A stretch of 64,000 nucleotides of DNA, taken from positions 2,166,001 through 2,230,000 of the forward strand of contig NZ_CP121113.1 in the NCBI RefSeq assembly GCF_029581395.1, read 5' to 3'. The notes under the pieces were generated by a model, which was given only the letters and a program-made list of their open reading frames with translations, was not told where the DNA came from and did not search any database. Below are positions 56,458-64,000 of the stretch, piece after piece. This DNA comes from Roseinatronobacter sp. S2 (GTDB lineage: Bacteria > Pseudomonadota > Alphaproteobacteria > Rhodobacterales > Rhodobacteraceae). Position numbers and translations under genes: made by a program. Each line of letters starts with the position of its first letter. Position 1 is the stretch's first letter.

Positions 56458-56712
56458 TCAGGCTTTAGGCCCGTCGCGGGACTCCAGCGCGTCAAGACGG
56501 GCTTTCAGCGCTTCATTCTCCTCGCGGGCTTTTTGGGCCATGGCGCGCACGGCGTCGAATTCCTCGCGCGTGACAAAGTCGCGGTCTGCCAGCCAGCGGT
56601 CCAGCAGGCTTTTCATTGCGGTCTCGGCCTCGGTGCGGGCACCCTGGGCCACGCCCATGGCGTTGGTCATCAATTGTGACATATCATCCAGAAAACGGTT
56701 GCGGCTTTGCAT
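56458..56712 (-). CDS. BMFP-domain accessory protein, UbiK-like
   Basis: An 84-residue protein made of an N-terminal amphipathic helix (NRFLDDMSQLMTNAMGVAQG) and a C-terminal coiled coil (REEFDAVRAMAQKAREENEALKAR), the BMFP layout. E. coli UbiK (YqiC) is a trimeric membrane-associated factor for ubiquinone biosynthesis. No signal peptide. Divergent from lgt with 121 bp between. Confidence 0.83.
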   Translation of the reverse strand: MQSRNRFLDDMSQLMTNAMGVAQGARTEAETAMKSLLDRWLADRDFVTREEFDAVRAMAQKAREENEALKARLDALESRDGPKA

Positions 56713-56833
56713 CTTGGCCCCTTCGGCATTTTGCTTTTATCCTATATGTGGTCTTGGCGCGCGAAACTCAAGGTTGACTTCTTGCGCAAGGCCACGTCAC
56801 ACAGTCGCACCATTCCACTTTCAAGGCGCTTGA

Positions 56834-57727
56834 ATGACCCATCCGCTTGCCATCATGTTCCCCGACATCTCGCCCGTGATTTTCCAGATCGATCTGGGCA
56901 GTTTCACTTTCGCGCTGCGCTGGTATGCGCTGGCCTATATCGCGGGTTTCCTGCTGGGCTGGTGGATCATCCAGTCGCTGATGAAACGCCCGACACTGTG
57001 GCCCGCAGACACGGCCCCCCTGCCCGCAGCCAAGGTCGAGGGGTTGCTGACCTATGTGATTATCGGGGTCATTCTGGGCGGGCGTCTGGGGTTCGTTCTG
57101 TTTTACCAGACCGGCTATTATATGGCCTACCCTGCTGAAATCCTGCGCATCTGGGAAGGGGGCATGTCGTTTCACGGCGGGTTTGCCGGTGTGGTGGTCG
57201 CGGGTCTGGTCTATTGCCGCCGCCACGCGGTGCCGCCCTTGCAACTGGCCGATTCCATGGCGCTTGTGGCCCCCATCGGCATCGGGTTGGGGCGGGTTGC
57301 AAATTTCGTCAACGCCGAACTGTGGGGCCGCCCCACGACCATGCCCTGGGGCGTGGTCTTTCCCGGCGCGCAGGCGCAAAACTGCCCGTGGGACTGGCCG
57401 GTTGCCCTGTGCGCACGCCACCCCACCCAACTGTATGAAGCAGCCCTTGAAGGGGCCGTCCTGTTTGCCGTTCTCGCGTGGCTGGTCTGGCGCAGCGGCT
57501 GGCTGAAAACCCCCGGCGCGGTCACGGGGGTGTTTATCGCAGGCTATGGTCTGGCACGATTCACGGTCGAATTCTGGCGGCAGGCCGATGCGCAATTCAT
57601 CAGCCCCGACAACCCATTGGGCCATGTTGTGACACTGGGTCAGGCGGGAATATCGATGGGACAGGTGCTGTCGCTGCCAATGATCGTCATAGGTCTGGCC
57701 CTGCTATGGCGCGCGCGCCGCGCATGA
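56834..57727 (+). CDS. lgt: Prolipoprotein diacylglyceryl transferase
   Basis: A 297-residue inner-membrane enzyme that attaches diacylglycerol to the lipobox cysteine of prolipoproteins, of which several are encoded here. Motifs: GGRLGFVLFYQ, GGMSFHGGFAG with the essential His, the Lgt signature GRVANFVNAELWGRPT, and HPTQLYEAALEG. About seven helices. The stop overlaps the next ATG. Confidence 0.95.
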   Translation: MTHPLAIMFPDISPVIFQIDLGSFTFALRWYALAYIAGFLLGWWIIQSLMKRPTLWPADTAPLPAAKVEGLLTYVIIGVILGGRLGFVLFYQTGYYMAYPAEILRIWEGGMSFHGGFAGVVVAGLVYCRRHAVPPLQLADSMALVAPIGIGLGRVANFVNAELWGRPTTMPWGVVFPGAQAQNCPWDWPVALCARHPTQLYEAALEGAVLFAVLAWLVWRSGWLKTPGAVTGVFIAGYGLARFTVEFWRQADAQFISPDNPLGHVVTLGQAGISMGQVLSLPMIVIGLALLWRARRA

Positions 57728-58782
57728 CGGCGCTGCGTGACAGCCTGATCCGCCAGATCGCGGCGCAAGGCCCCATCACTGTGGCCGAATATATGACAAC
57801 CTGCCTGTTGCACCCCCAACATGGCTATTACACCACACGCGACCCGTTTGGCGCGCAGGGTGATTTTGTCACAGCCCCCGAAATCAGCCAGATGTTCGGG
57901 GAAATGCTGGGGCTTTGCGTGGCACAGGCCTGGCTGGATCAGGGCAGTCCCGCGCCCTTCACGCTGGCTGAACTTGGCCCCGGTCGCGGCACATTGATGG
58001 CGGACATCTTGCGCGCAACCCGCGCTGTGCCGGGCTTTCATGACGCCGCGCGCCTGCATCTGATCGAGGCATCGCCGGTCTTGCGGCGCAGACAGGCGAC
58101 AGCCCTGCCGGACCCGCAATTTCATGACAGCGCCGACACGTTGCCCGATGCGGCGCTGTTTCTTGTCGCCAATGAATTCTTCGACGCCTTGCCCATCCGC
58201 CAGTTCCTGCGCGCGGGCGATGGCTGGCGCGAACGCATGGTGGGGCTTCAGGGCGGAACGCTTGCCTTCGGGCTGGGGCCGGTCACCCACCTTGACGCGC
58301 TGGAACACCGGCTGGCTGACACGACCGAGGGGCAGATGGTCGAAACCTGCGCGTCTGCACCCCCTGTAATGGCGGCACTGGCGCGCCGGATCGCGCAGCA
58401 TGGCGGCGCGGCGGTGATTGTCGATTACGGCGACTGGCGCAGCCGCGGCGACACGTTTCAGGCGCTGCACCAGCACGCGCCGGACGACCCGCTGGCCCAT
58501 CCCGGTCAGGCCGATCTGACCGCGCATGTCGATTTCGAGGCATTGGCACGCGCAGCCCACCCCCTGCATGCGACAGCACTGACACCGCAAGGAGTGTTTC
58601 TGGAACGGCTGGGCATTACGCAACGCGCCCAGTCACTGGCCCGCACCCTTGACGGCGCGGCCTTGCAGGCACATGTCGCCGCGCATCGGCGCTTGACGCA
58701 CCCGCAGGAAATGGGTCACCTGTTCAAAGTTCTGGGACTGCACCCACACGCGGCCCCTGCCCCACCCGGATTGGACCCATGA
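57724..58782 (+). CDS. SAM-dependent methyltransferase, MidA/NDUFAF7 family
   Basis: A 352-residue protein of the DUF185/MidA family. N-terminal GPITVAEYMTTCLLHPQHGYY and DFVTAPEISQMFGEMLGL, SAM loop LAELGPGRGTLMADIL, then FDALPIRQF are all family features. The mitochondrial homologue NDUFAF7 methylates an arginine of complex I; whether the bacterial enzyme does the same is unproven. Coupled to lgt and pgeF by ATGA overlaps. Confidence 0.92.
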   Translation: MTALRDSLIRQIAAQGPITVAEYMTTCLLHPQHGYYTTRDPFGAQGDFVTAPEISQMFGEMLGLCVAQAWLDQGSPAPFTLAELGPGRGTLMADILRATRAVPGFHDAARLHLIEASPVLRRRQATALPDPQFHDSADTLPDAALFLVANEFFDALPIRQFLRAGDGWRERMVGLQGGTLAFGLGPVTHLDALEHRLADTTEGQMVETCASAPPVMAALARRIAQHGGAAVIVDYGDWRSRGDTFQALHQHAPDDPLAHPGQADLTAHVDFEALARAAHPLHATALTPQGVFLERLGITQRAQSLARTLDGAALQAHVAAHRRLTHPQEMGHLFKVLGLHPHAAPAPPGLDP

Positions 58783-59543
58783 CACTGGAGATACTGACCG
58801 CCGATTCACTTTCCCCGCTACGCCACGGGTTCTTTACCCGTCGCGGTGGTGCGTCATCGGGCATATTTGCGGGGCTGAATTGCGGGCCGGGGTCGTCAGA
58901 CCAAAGCGAAACAGTGCGCACCAACCGTGCCCGCGTCGCACAGGCCATGGCGCTGCCCCCTGCCAGCCTTGTCACCCTCAATCAGGTTCATTCGGCCACG
59001 GCTGTCACCCTTGAGCAGCCGCTGCCCGCAGACAGCCCGCTGCCGCAGGCCGATGCATTGGTGACTGCCACACCGGGCATCGTCCTTGCCATTCTGACCG
59101 CAGATTGCCAGCCCGTGCTGTTTGCCGACCCCGAAGCAGGCGTGATCGGCGCGGCCCATGCAGGCTGGCGCGGGGCGCTGTCGGGGGTGCTGGAAAACAC
59201 GCTGGACGCAATGGTGTCGCTGGGTGCCACGCGCGACAACATAAACGCAGTGATAGGCCCCTGCATCAGCCAGCGCGCCTATGAGGTAGGACCGGAGTTT
59301 CTGGAAGATTTCATGGCAGAAGATACCAGCTATGCACGGTTTTTCGCCAATGGGCAGGACGGGCGCTACCAGTTCGACCTGCCCGGTTTCGGCCTGCACC
59401 GTCTGCGCGCCGCAGGTGTCGCAGACGCGTGCTGGACCGGGCATTGCACCTATTCAAACCCGCAGATGTTCTATTCCTTTCGCCGCAGCGTTCATGAACG
59501 CCAAGCAGATTACGGCCGCCTGATTTCAGCGATACGCCTGTAG
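58779..59543 (+). CDS. pgeF: Multicopper-oxidase-fold purine nucleosidase/peptidoglycan editing factor PgeF (YfiH)
   Basis: A 254-residue protein of the DUF152/YfiH family. The conserved zinc or copper ligands are visible in LNQVHSATAV, ILTADCQPVLFAD and AAHAGWRGALSGV. Members act as purine nucleoside phosphorylases/deaminases and, in E. coli, help keep L-serine out of peptidoglycan precursors. Last gene of the lgt-midA-pgeF operon. The 159 bp that follow hold only the tRNA-Ser upstream region. Confidence 0.92.
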   Translation: MTLEILTADSLSPLRHGFFTRRGGASSGIFAGLNCGPGSSDQSETVRTNRARVAQAMALPPASLVTLNQVHSATAVTLEQPLPADSPLPQADALVTATPGIVLAILTADCQPVLFADPEAGVIGAAHAGWRGALSGVLENTLDAMVSLGATRDNINAVIGPCISQRAYEVGPEFLEDFMAEDTSYARFFANGQDGRYQFDLPGFGLHRLRAAGVADACWTGHCTYSNPQMFYSFRRSVHERQADYGRLISAIRL

Positions 59544-59702
59544 CGCCTGTTGTCTTTCCCCAAATAACACTGCCGCGCAGCCCGAGCGCGCAGACAGATT
59601 TCCCGATTTGATGATTTCACGCAGCCATATGCGAAATTCCTGCATCGCAACCACAATCTTGGCTTGCAATCCATTCGGACGTCACGCTACACGGCAACAG
59701 CC

Positions 59703-59792
59703 GGAGAGGTGGCCGAGTGGTCGAAGGCGCACGCCTGGAAAGTGTGTAGGCGGGGAACCGTCTCGAGGGTTCGAATCCCTCTCTCTCCGCCA
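59703..59792 (+). tRNA. tRNA-Ser (GGA)
   Basis: A 90-nt class II tRNA. The acceptor GGAGAGG pairs with TCTCTCC (one G-T), then G and an encoded CCA. The anticodon stem CACGC/GTGTG holds the loop CTGGAAA, anticodon GGA (serine). The long variable arm and T arm (GAGGG-TTCGAAT-CCCTC) are present. A weak promoter (TTGCAA, 18 bp, TACACG) lies at 59664-59693. It marks the boundary between core sequence and the accessory segment to the right. Confidence 0.95.
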
Positions 59793-59853
59793 GACATCAG
59801 TTGATCAATATTACCACTTATTTTCAACAGCTTAGAGGATACCCCTTTTCATC

Positions 59854-59889
59854 AGGACCCCCTATAGGACCCTCTACGGGACCCCCTAG
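59854..59889 (+). repeat. Three tandem 12-bp repeats near the reverse transcriptase gene
   Basis: AGGACCCCCTAT (59854-59865), AGGACCCTCTAC (59866-59877) and GGGACCCCCTAG (59878-59889) follow one another without gaps, ending in CTAGCTAG. They lie in the 192-bp noncoding stretch between tRNA-Ser and the 3' end of the reverse transcriptase gene. The rest of that stretch shows no gene. Confidence 0.75.
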
Positions 59890-59984
59890 CTAGTAACTCC
59901 CTGCCTCCCTTTCGCAACTGAGGCTAGACCTCACTCAATACCGAGCAGGAAATGTATTGACGGATTCTCTTTTTTCGAACTGAC

Positions 59985-61607
59985 CTACATTGATCTGAAG
60001 TTCGTAGAGAGCATCAAGCGCAGCATATTGAAGTTGCCTAGACGCCGTTCATTTTCACGCATCTGCCTTTTGATAGAGCGCTGGAAAGTCGGGACGTTCT
60101 TGTTTGTGTCATAGAAGAACACTCCTCTACGTTTGAGCGCGGCGAAAAAAGGATGAGCATCTACGTGTCCATGAGGTGAGGGAAGCCAGTTTTTCTGATC
60201 TGCCTCGTAGGCAAGAAGCCACATACTGCCAGTGAGAGCATCGCTTGTCATAAACGTCTCCCAGAACGATGTGCTTATCGCTCCAGAAATTAATCCCATG
60301 TGCTTAAGGTCTAAAGTGATAAGTGCACACACTGAGTTCTCAACACTTAGCACAGGCTCAATGATACGCACTGGAATGCTCATTCTCAGACCCTTAGCAA
60401 GGAAAAGTGCCCAAGAAAGCTCACCATGTCTTCCAACCAAGGCTGTATTGGAGATAGTATCAAAGATTAACTTCTCTATGCGATCCATAGAGAGCGGGAA
60501 TCCACGATAGCGCAAATTAATCAGAATCTGCGCGGCTGCGGGAAAACAGGTTGGATTCACACGCGCAGCCCTCACTACATAACTTTCAAATAGTGACGCA
60601 TTCGCTTCCTGAATATGGACGGATCGAATTCTCTTAAGAGCAAAATCTAGCACATTTTGATCGCGCTTTCTTGCTGCATGAAAAAATGCCTTCGTAAAAT
60701 AATGTCTAATATCATGCGCCTGCTCAGATACTGAAACCCTGAATCGATGCTCTCGTAGTTCAGAGGGCCACAGTTCGTCTATCGGGTCTATCGGATCAGA
60801 TATTGAAGTTTTCTCATCATTCAATTCAAGTTCATACTCTGAGCAAGCTCTAGACAGCAGTGAAATCGCATCTTCTGCTTCACCCGCACCATCAAATCCT
60901 ATAAACCAGTCGTCAACGTAACGAAAAACACGGTCTTTGGGAAAGTTAAAAAGACTAATAAGTTCACGCTCGACGCCAACCGCAATTATTTCAGCTAATA
61001 TCCTTGAAGTATCCGGACCAATTGGAATCCCGATTGTCTGGTTATCTTGGCCCTTCCTGACAAGGGCATCCAAAGCACTTCCCAGCAACGTATCCATGAC
61101 AGGGCGGTTATTGAGATTCGCCTTACAAAATGCTTTTGTATGTAAAGCCCAAGGCAGAGTATGGGTGTATATCGTCCCATAAAATCTCGAAATATCAGAA
61201 ATCAAAATATGCTCGTATCTCGCCTCTGTATCGATTCGTTTGAGACTTATGAGATTGAAATCAGGCTTTGGAATCGCTCGAGAAGAATTCTCATATAGTA
61301 TAGGCGAGTCTAGTGTGATTTTAGAGGTGCCAAGAAATTTTTTTATTTCAATCCAATCGTCAGCGATTCTCTTCAAAAGAAAAAGTTGTGAAATTGGATT
61401 TACTATTGCAAGTGTGCGCCTGCGTCTACCGACGCGTGGGTAAGAATAACTTTCAAACCGAGTCTTTGGAGGTTGATCCAGCGCAGACCATTCTCTATGG
61501 ATGCTGTTTCGAAATCGCGCAAGTGTTTCGGTGACGAATGGTGGAGGTAACTCAGCAGGAAAGTATCCCTTCTCCAAGAGGACCTTAAAGCGTTCTGATT
61601 TGTTCAT
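59985..61607 (-). CDS. Reverse transcriptase of the Abi/UG (defence-associated) type
   Basis: A 540-residue RNA-directed DNA polymerase. The N-terminus has the KGYFPAELPPPF stretch seen in UG/Abi-type reverse transcriptases. Motif A is SDISRFYGTIYTHTLPWALH (D138 catalytic), motif B GIPIGPDTSRILAEI (193-207), motif C YVDDWFIGF (D232, D233) and motif D ELNDEKTSI. The region after about residue 290 is helical, consistent with the alpha-repeat domain of Abi/UG enzymes, and there is no maturase or retron msr/msd signature. The gene is AT-rich (23 G/C of 60 at 60601-60660; 38 of 60 in the cys operon), a sign of transfer. Such enzymes (DRT, AbiA/AbiK/Abi-P2) give phage resistance, often alone or with a flanking noncoding RNA. 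The exact UG group cannot be set from sequence alone. Confidence 0.85.
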   Translation of the reverse strand: MNKSERFKVLLEKGYFPAELPPPFVTETLARFRNSIHREWSALDQPPKTRFESYSYPRVGRRRRTLAIVNPISQLFLLKRIADDWIEIKKFLGTSKITLDSPILYENSSRAIPKPDFNLISLKRIDTEARYEHILISDISRFYGTIYTHTLPWALHTKAFCKANLNNRPVMDTLLGSALDALVRKGQDNQTIGIPIGPDTSRILAEIIAVGVERELISLFNFPKDRVFRYVDDWFIGFDGAGEAEDAISLLSRACSEYELELNDEKTSISDPIDPIDELWPSELREHRFRVSVSEQAHDIRHYFTKAFFHAARKRDQNVLDFALKRIRSVHIQEANASLFESYVVRAARVNPTCFPAAAQILINLRYRGFPLSMDRIEKLIFDTISNTALVGRHGELSWALFLAKGLRMSIPVRIIEPVLSVENSVCALITLDLKHMGLISGAISTSFWETFMTSDALTGSMWLLAYEADQKNWLPSPHGHVDAHPFFAALKRRGVFFYDTNKNVPTFQRSIKRQMRENERRLGNFNMLRLMLSTNFRSM

Positions 61608-62052
61608 TCAGCACCAAATTCTAAAAACTTTTCGCTACCTTAGATGTAGATCACTAGCTTGTATAGTCCGGTATGCCTTTGCTTACCTTAGGATTGCCGT
61701 GCGCTATCGATGACCTTAAAGTTTGATAGCAGCATTTTCGAAACTGACTCGGGCATTTTGCAAAATTTCTGAACCCCCATATACGCTAGGGCGTCCGCGC
61801 CATTTCCCCCGTAGCCCCCTCATGCGCAGTGGGAAAACCCAAGGCACCACGGGCTACCCCAAGACCCCGCGCATCGCACGCACCTGCCAAGCGCCATCAG
61901 CCCCAGCCCAGCGTCCCGCCTGTCTCAATAGACCCTGCCCTAGCGAGTCGCCTCACTGATCGCCCGATGGTGTCTCATAAGAATACCCCTTGAACTTTCG
62001 AGACACTCGGGGCATAACGTCTAAGACTTCAATGAGACACAAGGGGACACTC
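61608..62052. other. Noncoding region between reverse transcriptase and recombinase
   Basis: 445 bp with no supportable gene. The first 160 bp, upstream of the reverse transcriptase start, are AT-rich and contain an inverted repeat GCTATC (61703-61708)/GATAGC (61725-61730) and the palindrome TTTTGCAAAA near 61757; a noncoding RNA for the reverse transcriptase could lie here. From about 61790 the sequence becomes C-rich and belongs compositionally with the recombinase. Confidence 0.5.
61921..62040 (+). promoter_or_regulatory. Repeated GAGACA half-sites upstream of the recombinase (candidate res/operator)
   Basis: Four related sites: TGTCTCAAT (61921-61929), GTGTCTCAT (61970-61978), CGAGACACT (61999-62007) and ATGAGACAC (62032-62040). 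The second and fourth are exact inverted copies of each other (GTGTCTCAT/ATGAGACAC). They sit within 135 bp before the recombinase ATG, as resolvase-binding sites do. Confidence 0.45.
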
Positions 62053-62718
62053 ATGGCAATCATCGGATACCTTCGCACCTCCACCCTCGACCAAACCGCA
62101 GGGCTTGAGGCCCAGCGCCGCGACCTTGAGGCCGCTGGATGTGAGCGCCTATTCTGTGAACAGGTTTCATCCGTAGACCTAGACGCCCGAGAGCGCCTTG
62201 CAGAGGCCCTTGAGTTCCTGAGGGAAGGCGACGTCCTAGTGGTGACGAAGCTGGACCGCTTGGCCCGCTCTGTGCGTCACCTACTGGACCTGCTGGACAC
62301 CCTGACCGCCAAGGGGGCATCGCTGCGCATCCTAGACATGGGAATTGACACCAGCACCGCCACAGGCAAGCTGCTTCTGACAGTCCTAGGGGGCATCGCA
62401 GAGTTTGAACGCCAGATCATGCTGGAACGCCAGCGCGAAGGGATCGCCAAGGCCAAGGCGCAGGGGAAATACAAGGGCAGGAAGCCCACTGCCAAGGCCA
62501 AGGCCCCAGAGGTTCACAAGCTACACCAAGAGGGCCTCGGGGCCACTGAGATAGCCCAGCGCCTCGGGATAGGCCGCGCCAGTGTCTACAGGGTTCTTGC
62601 CCAAACAAACAGCGCCAGCGCCCCGACAAGCATCGCTCCGAAAAACAATGCCCGCTTAGCTCTTGGCCATTTGAAAAATTCCGACGGTTCAACAAACGTC
62701 GAGGGGATAGAGAGGTAG
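62053..62718 (+). CDS. Small serine recombinase (resolvase/invertase family)
   Basis: A 221-residue recombinase. The catalytic domain begins AIIGYLRTSTLDQ with nucleophile Ser10; KLDRLARS supplies conserved arginines, and GGIAEFERQIMLERQREGI is the long E helix. The C-terminal HTH is ATEIAQRLGIGRASVYRVL. About 40 further residues (TNSASAPTSIAPKNNAR and onward) are not typical and overlap an antisense frame. The ATG at 62053 has AAGGGGA upstream. Codon use (CTA, AGG, CTG mix) differs from the core genes. It likely resolves or inverts DNA of a mobile element. Confidence 0.88.
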   Translation: MAIIGYLRTSTLDQTAGLEAQRRDLEAAGCERLFCEQVSSVDLDARERLAEALEFLREGDVLVVTKLDRLARSVRHLLDLLDTLTAKGASLRILDMGIDTSTATGKLLLTVLGGIAEFERQIMLERQREGIAKAKAQGKYKGRKPTAKAKAPEVHKLHQEGLGATEIAQRLGIGRASVYRVLAQTNSASAPTSIAPKNNARLALGHLKNSDGSTNVEGIER

Positions 62719-62837
62719 GGGTCTACATCCGGCGTGCACGTGACATCTGTTCTGTTTGGGAACACGTGTGGGAAGGCCATGACAAGGTGAAAGCCCGCAC
62801 GATTCGTTTCAGGGTATTTAAGCTTTTTGTAGAACAC
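62586..62837 (-). CDS. Hypothetical small membrane protein, possibly the remnant of a larger gene
   Basis: An 83-codon frame from a GTG at 62837, antisense to the recombinase 3' end. Its sequence looks coding: GFHLVMAFPHVFPNRTDV, then a C-terminal membrane helix (RALFFGAMLVGALALFVWART). The same frame stays open upstream of the GTG without an ATG. An overlapping frame from an ATG at 62941 begins MSNAPTDIAIPRPSPDEG and might be the original N-terminus, separated by a frameshift. I do not recognise the family. Confidence 0.3.
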   Translation of the reverse strand: MFYKKLKYPETNRAGFHLVMAFPHVFPNRTDVTCTPDVDPYLSIPSTFVEPSEFFKWPRAKRALFFGAMLVGALALFVWARTL

Positions 62838-62966
62838 AAAACGGCCATTAACAGGGCGCTGAAATAGTCCCTGAGCCGGAAGGCTGTCCCTTCATCAGGG
62901 CTGGGTCGGGGGATTGCGATGTCTGTCGGCGCGTTCGACATACGCGCCAGGTGCGGTTCTTCCGCG

Positions 62967-64000
62967 TCACACAGCCAGCAACCGGGGCAGTCTTGCGAGG
63001 TTGTTGGCGGCCATTGTCAGGATGAACCGCGACCGGACGCGATCGACGCCGCGATACATGGTCTGTGCCATGCCGCCGACGGTTTTCGCCCAGCCGAACG
63101 CCTCTTCAATTTTCTTTCGGTGCTTCTGGGACAGGGCGTAACCGGCATGTCGGGTGGTTCGGCCATCGATTGCTGAATATCTCGTTTTCTGGGCGATATG
63201 GGGCGTGACGCAGGCTTTGCGCAGGTCGGCAACGAACCCACCCGCGTCATACCCCTTGTCGGCCCCCAGCGTCATCTGCCGGGTCGATCCAGGGGAATGG
63301 CGATGAACCATGTCCAGGGCGGCCGTACGTTCGGCATGGCCGTCAGCCTGGGTCAGGTCGCCTTGCACGATCAGCCCACTCCGGTTCTCCATCAGCGCAT
63401 GCCCGATGAAGCAAAGCATCGCCCCGGTGCCCCGGGGACTTCTTGTAAAGGCGCGCGTCCGGGTCGGTGGTCGAGGCGTGGGTGGCATTGGACCGTTTCT
63501 CGCCCTTGAAATCGACTTCGGCATTGCGGTGGGGTTTGGTGGTGCGGGGCATCGGGTCGGTCTCGGTTGGGGTCTCGGAAGGCGCGGGCTCAAGCGTGGC
63601 ATCTGGGGCGAGTGGATCGCATGGCCCGTCATCGTCAGGCGGGGTGGTCTCTGCCTTCGGCTGGAAGCTCTTCATCGACGCCCAAGCCTTCACCAGCGTG
63701 CCATCGACCGAGAAGTGGTCGTCCGACAGAAGCGGCGCGACCTCGCGATGGGCCAGAATCGCCGCCATCACCTTGCGCGACATCTGCGTGCTCAGCAGCC
63801 GGTCGCGGTTCTTCGTGAAGACGGTCGGGACCCAGACGGGATCATCGATACCCAGCCCGACAAACCAGCGGAACATCAGGTTGTAATTCATCTGCTCCAT
63901 CAACTGACGCTCGGATCGGACCGAGAACAGGAGTTGCAGCAGGCTGGCCCGGATCAGCCGTTCCGGCGGGATCGAAGGGCGGCCGAAATCGGTGTAAAGC
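62967..64000 (-). pseudogene. IS5-family transposase, frameshifted and cut by the window end
   Basis: A DDE transposase read on the minus strand in two frames. The 5' part includes RLIRASLLQLLFSVRSERQL (near 63910-63980), MEQMNYNLMFRWFVGLG and the first catalytic Asp in FSVDGTLVKAWAS. The 3' part includes GHALMENRSGL, the second Asp in LGADKGYD and the Glu in HRKKIEEAFGWAKT. The frames join at ARLYKKSPG/TGAMLCFIGHALMEN, where one extra base in a C/G run near 63430-63437 breaks the reading frame. The start lies beyond 64000. Terminal inverted repeats could not be identified. Programmed frameshifting is possible but IS5 members normally use one frame. Confidence 0.85.

Noticed and set aside
59767..59792. 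tRNA-Ser 3' end as an integrase attachment site
   Set aside because: No second copy of the tRNA 3' end was found to its right within the window, and the only recombinase is a serine enzyme, which does not normally use tRNA ends.
59985..61607. Retron or diversity-generating retroelement
   Set aside because: No msr/msd-like inverted repeats directly upstream and no template/variable repeat pair or accessory Avd gene were seen; the N-terminal stretch and motif A context fit Abi/UG enzymes better.
61723..61959. 78-codon Pro/Arg-rich frame before the recombinase
   Set aside because: Composition follows the C-rich DNA, no ribosome site, and it overlaps the candidate recombinase binding sites.
59839..61991. 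ATACCCCTT at 59839-59847 and 61983-61991 as attachment-site cores bracketing the reverse transcriptase
   Set aside because: Only nine bases match and the flanks differ; a match this short is expected by chance and neither copy overlaps the tRNA end.
1..64000. CRISPR array
   Set aside because: No regularly spaced direct repeats with unique spacers were seen; the only tandem repeats are the three 12-mers at 59854-59889.

Overview
This window is about 64 kb of G+C-rich chromosome from an alphaproteobacterium, most likely Rhodobacteraceae (Roseobacter/Rhodobacter group). The evidence is gene content and order: cysG-DUF2849-cysI-cysH-DUF934, pgsA-moaD-moaE, lgt-midA-pgeF, lpoA-like/rsmI-yraN-gshB, an RpoHII-type sigma factor, and secE-nusG-rplKA near tuf and tRNA-Trp. 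Most of the window is core chromosome. Genes are tightly packed, with many start/stop overlaps (ATGA, TGATG, TAATG) and several convergent pairs whose 3' ends overlap.

Layout. 1-1.9 kb: a dispersed repeat, a lipoprotein, rlmB and tRNA-Tyr. 2-6.6 kb: an assimilatory sulfate reduction operon behind a palindromic promoter. 6.7-13.2 kb: rpsA, rlmJ, a lipoprotein, an MFS transporter, an AlkA-like glycosylase and an esterase. 13.3-19 kb: lolD and a lolC/E permease flanked by two membrane-anchored repeat proteins with AT-rich interiors, then a hemerythrin. 19-25 kb: proS, an L,D-transpeptidase, trpS, a rhomboid-like protein that lacks catalytic residues, and murJ. 25-34 kb: a YdeI-type protein, glnD, an LpoA-like lipoprotein, rsmI-yraN-gshB, an HSL-family hydrolase and comM. 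34-43.5 kb: rpoH with a candidate RpoE-type promoter, a ChaN-like protein, coaBC-dut-moeB, cpdB, nudC and pgsA-moaD-moaE. 43.6-51 kb: rplA, rplK, nusG, secE, a sulfotransferase-like gene, tRNA-Trp, an outer-membrane protein, an ABC exporter and tuf. 51-59.8 kb: a lipoprotein, parC, a DUF4139 protein, a UbiK-like protein, lgt-midA-pgeF and tRNA-Ser.

From 59.8 kb to the right end the sequence is accessory. It carries an AT-rich gene for a non-retron reverse transcriptase of the Abi/UG (defence-associated) type, a 445-bp noncoding region, a small serine recombinase preceded by repeated GAGACA half-sites, orphan reading frames, and a frameshifted IS5-family transposase that runs off the window. 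The reverse transcriptase with its flanking noncoding DNA is the best candidate for an undescribed, probably anti-phage, system.

A second notable feature is a family of about 155-bp repeats with four copies in this window. Their ends form inverted repeats, and one stem shows a compensatory base change between copies. The three copies with both flanks visible lie between convergent genes.
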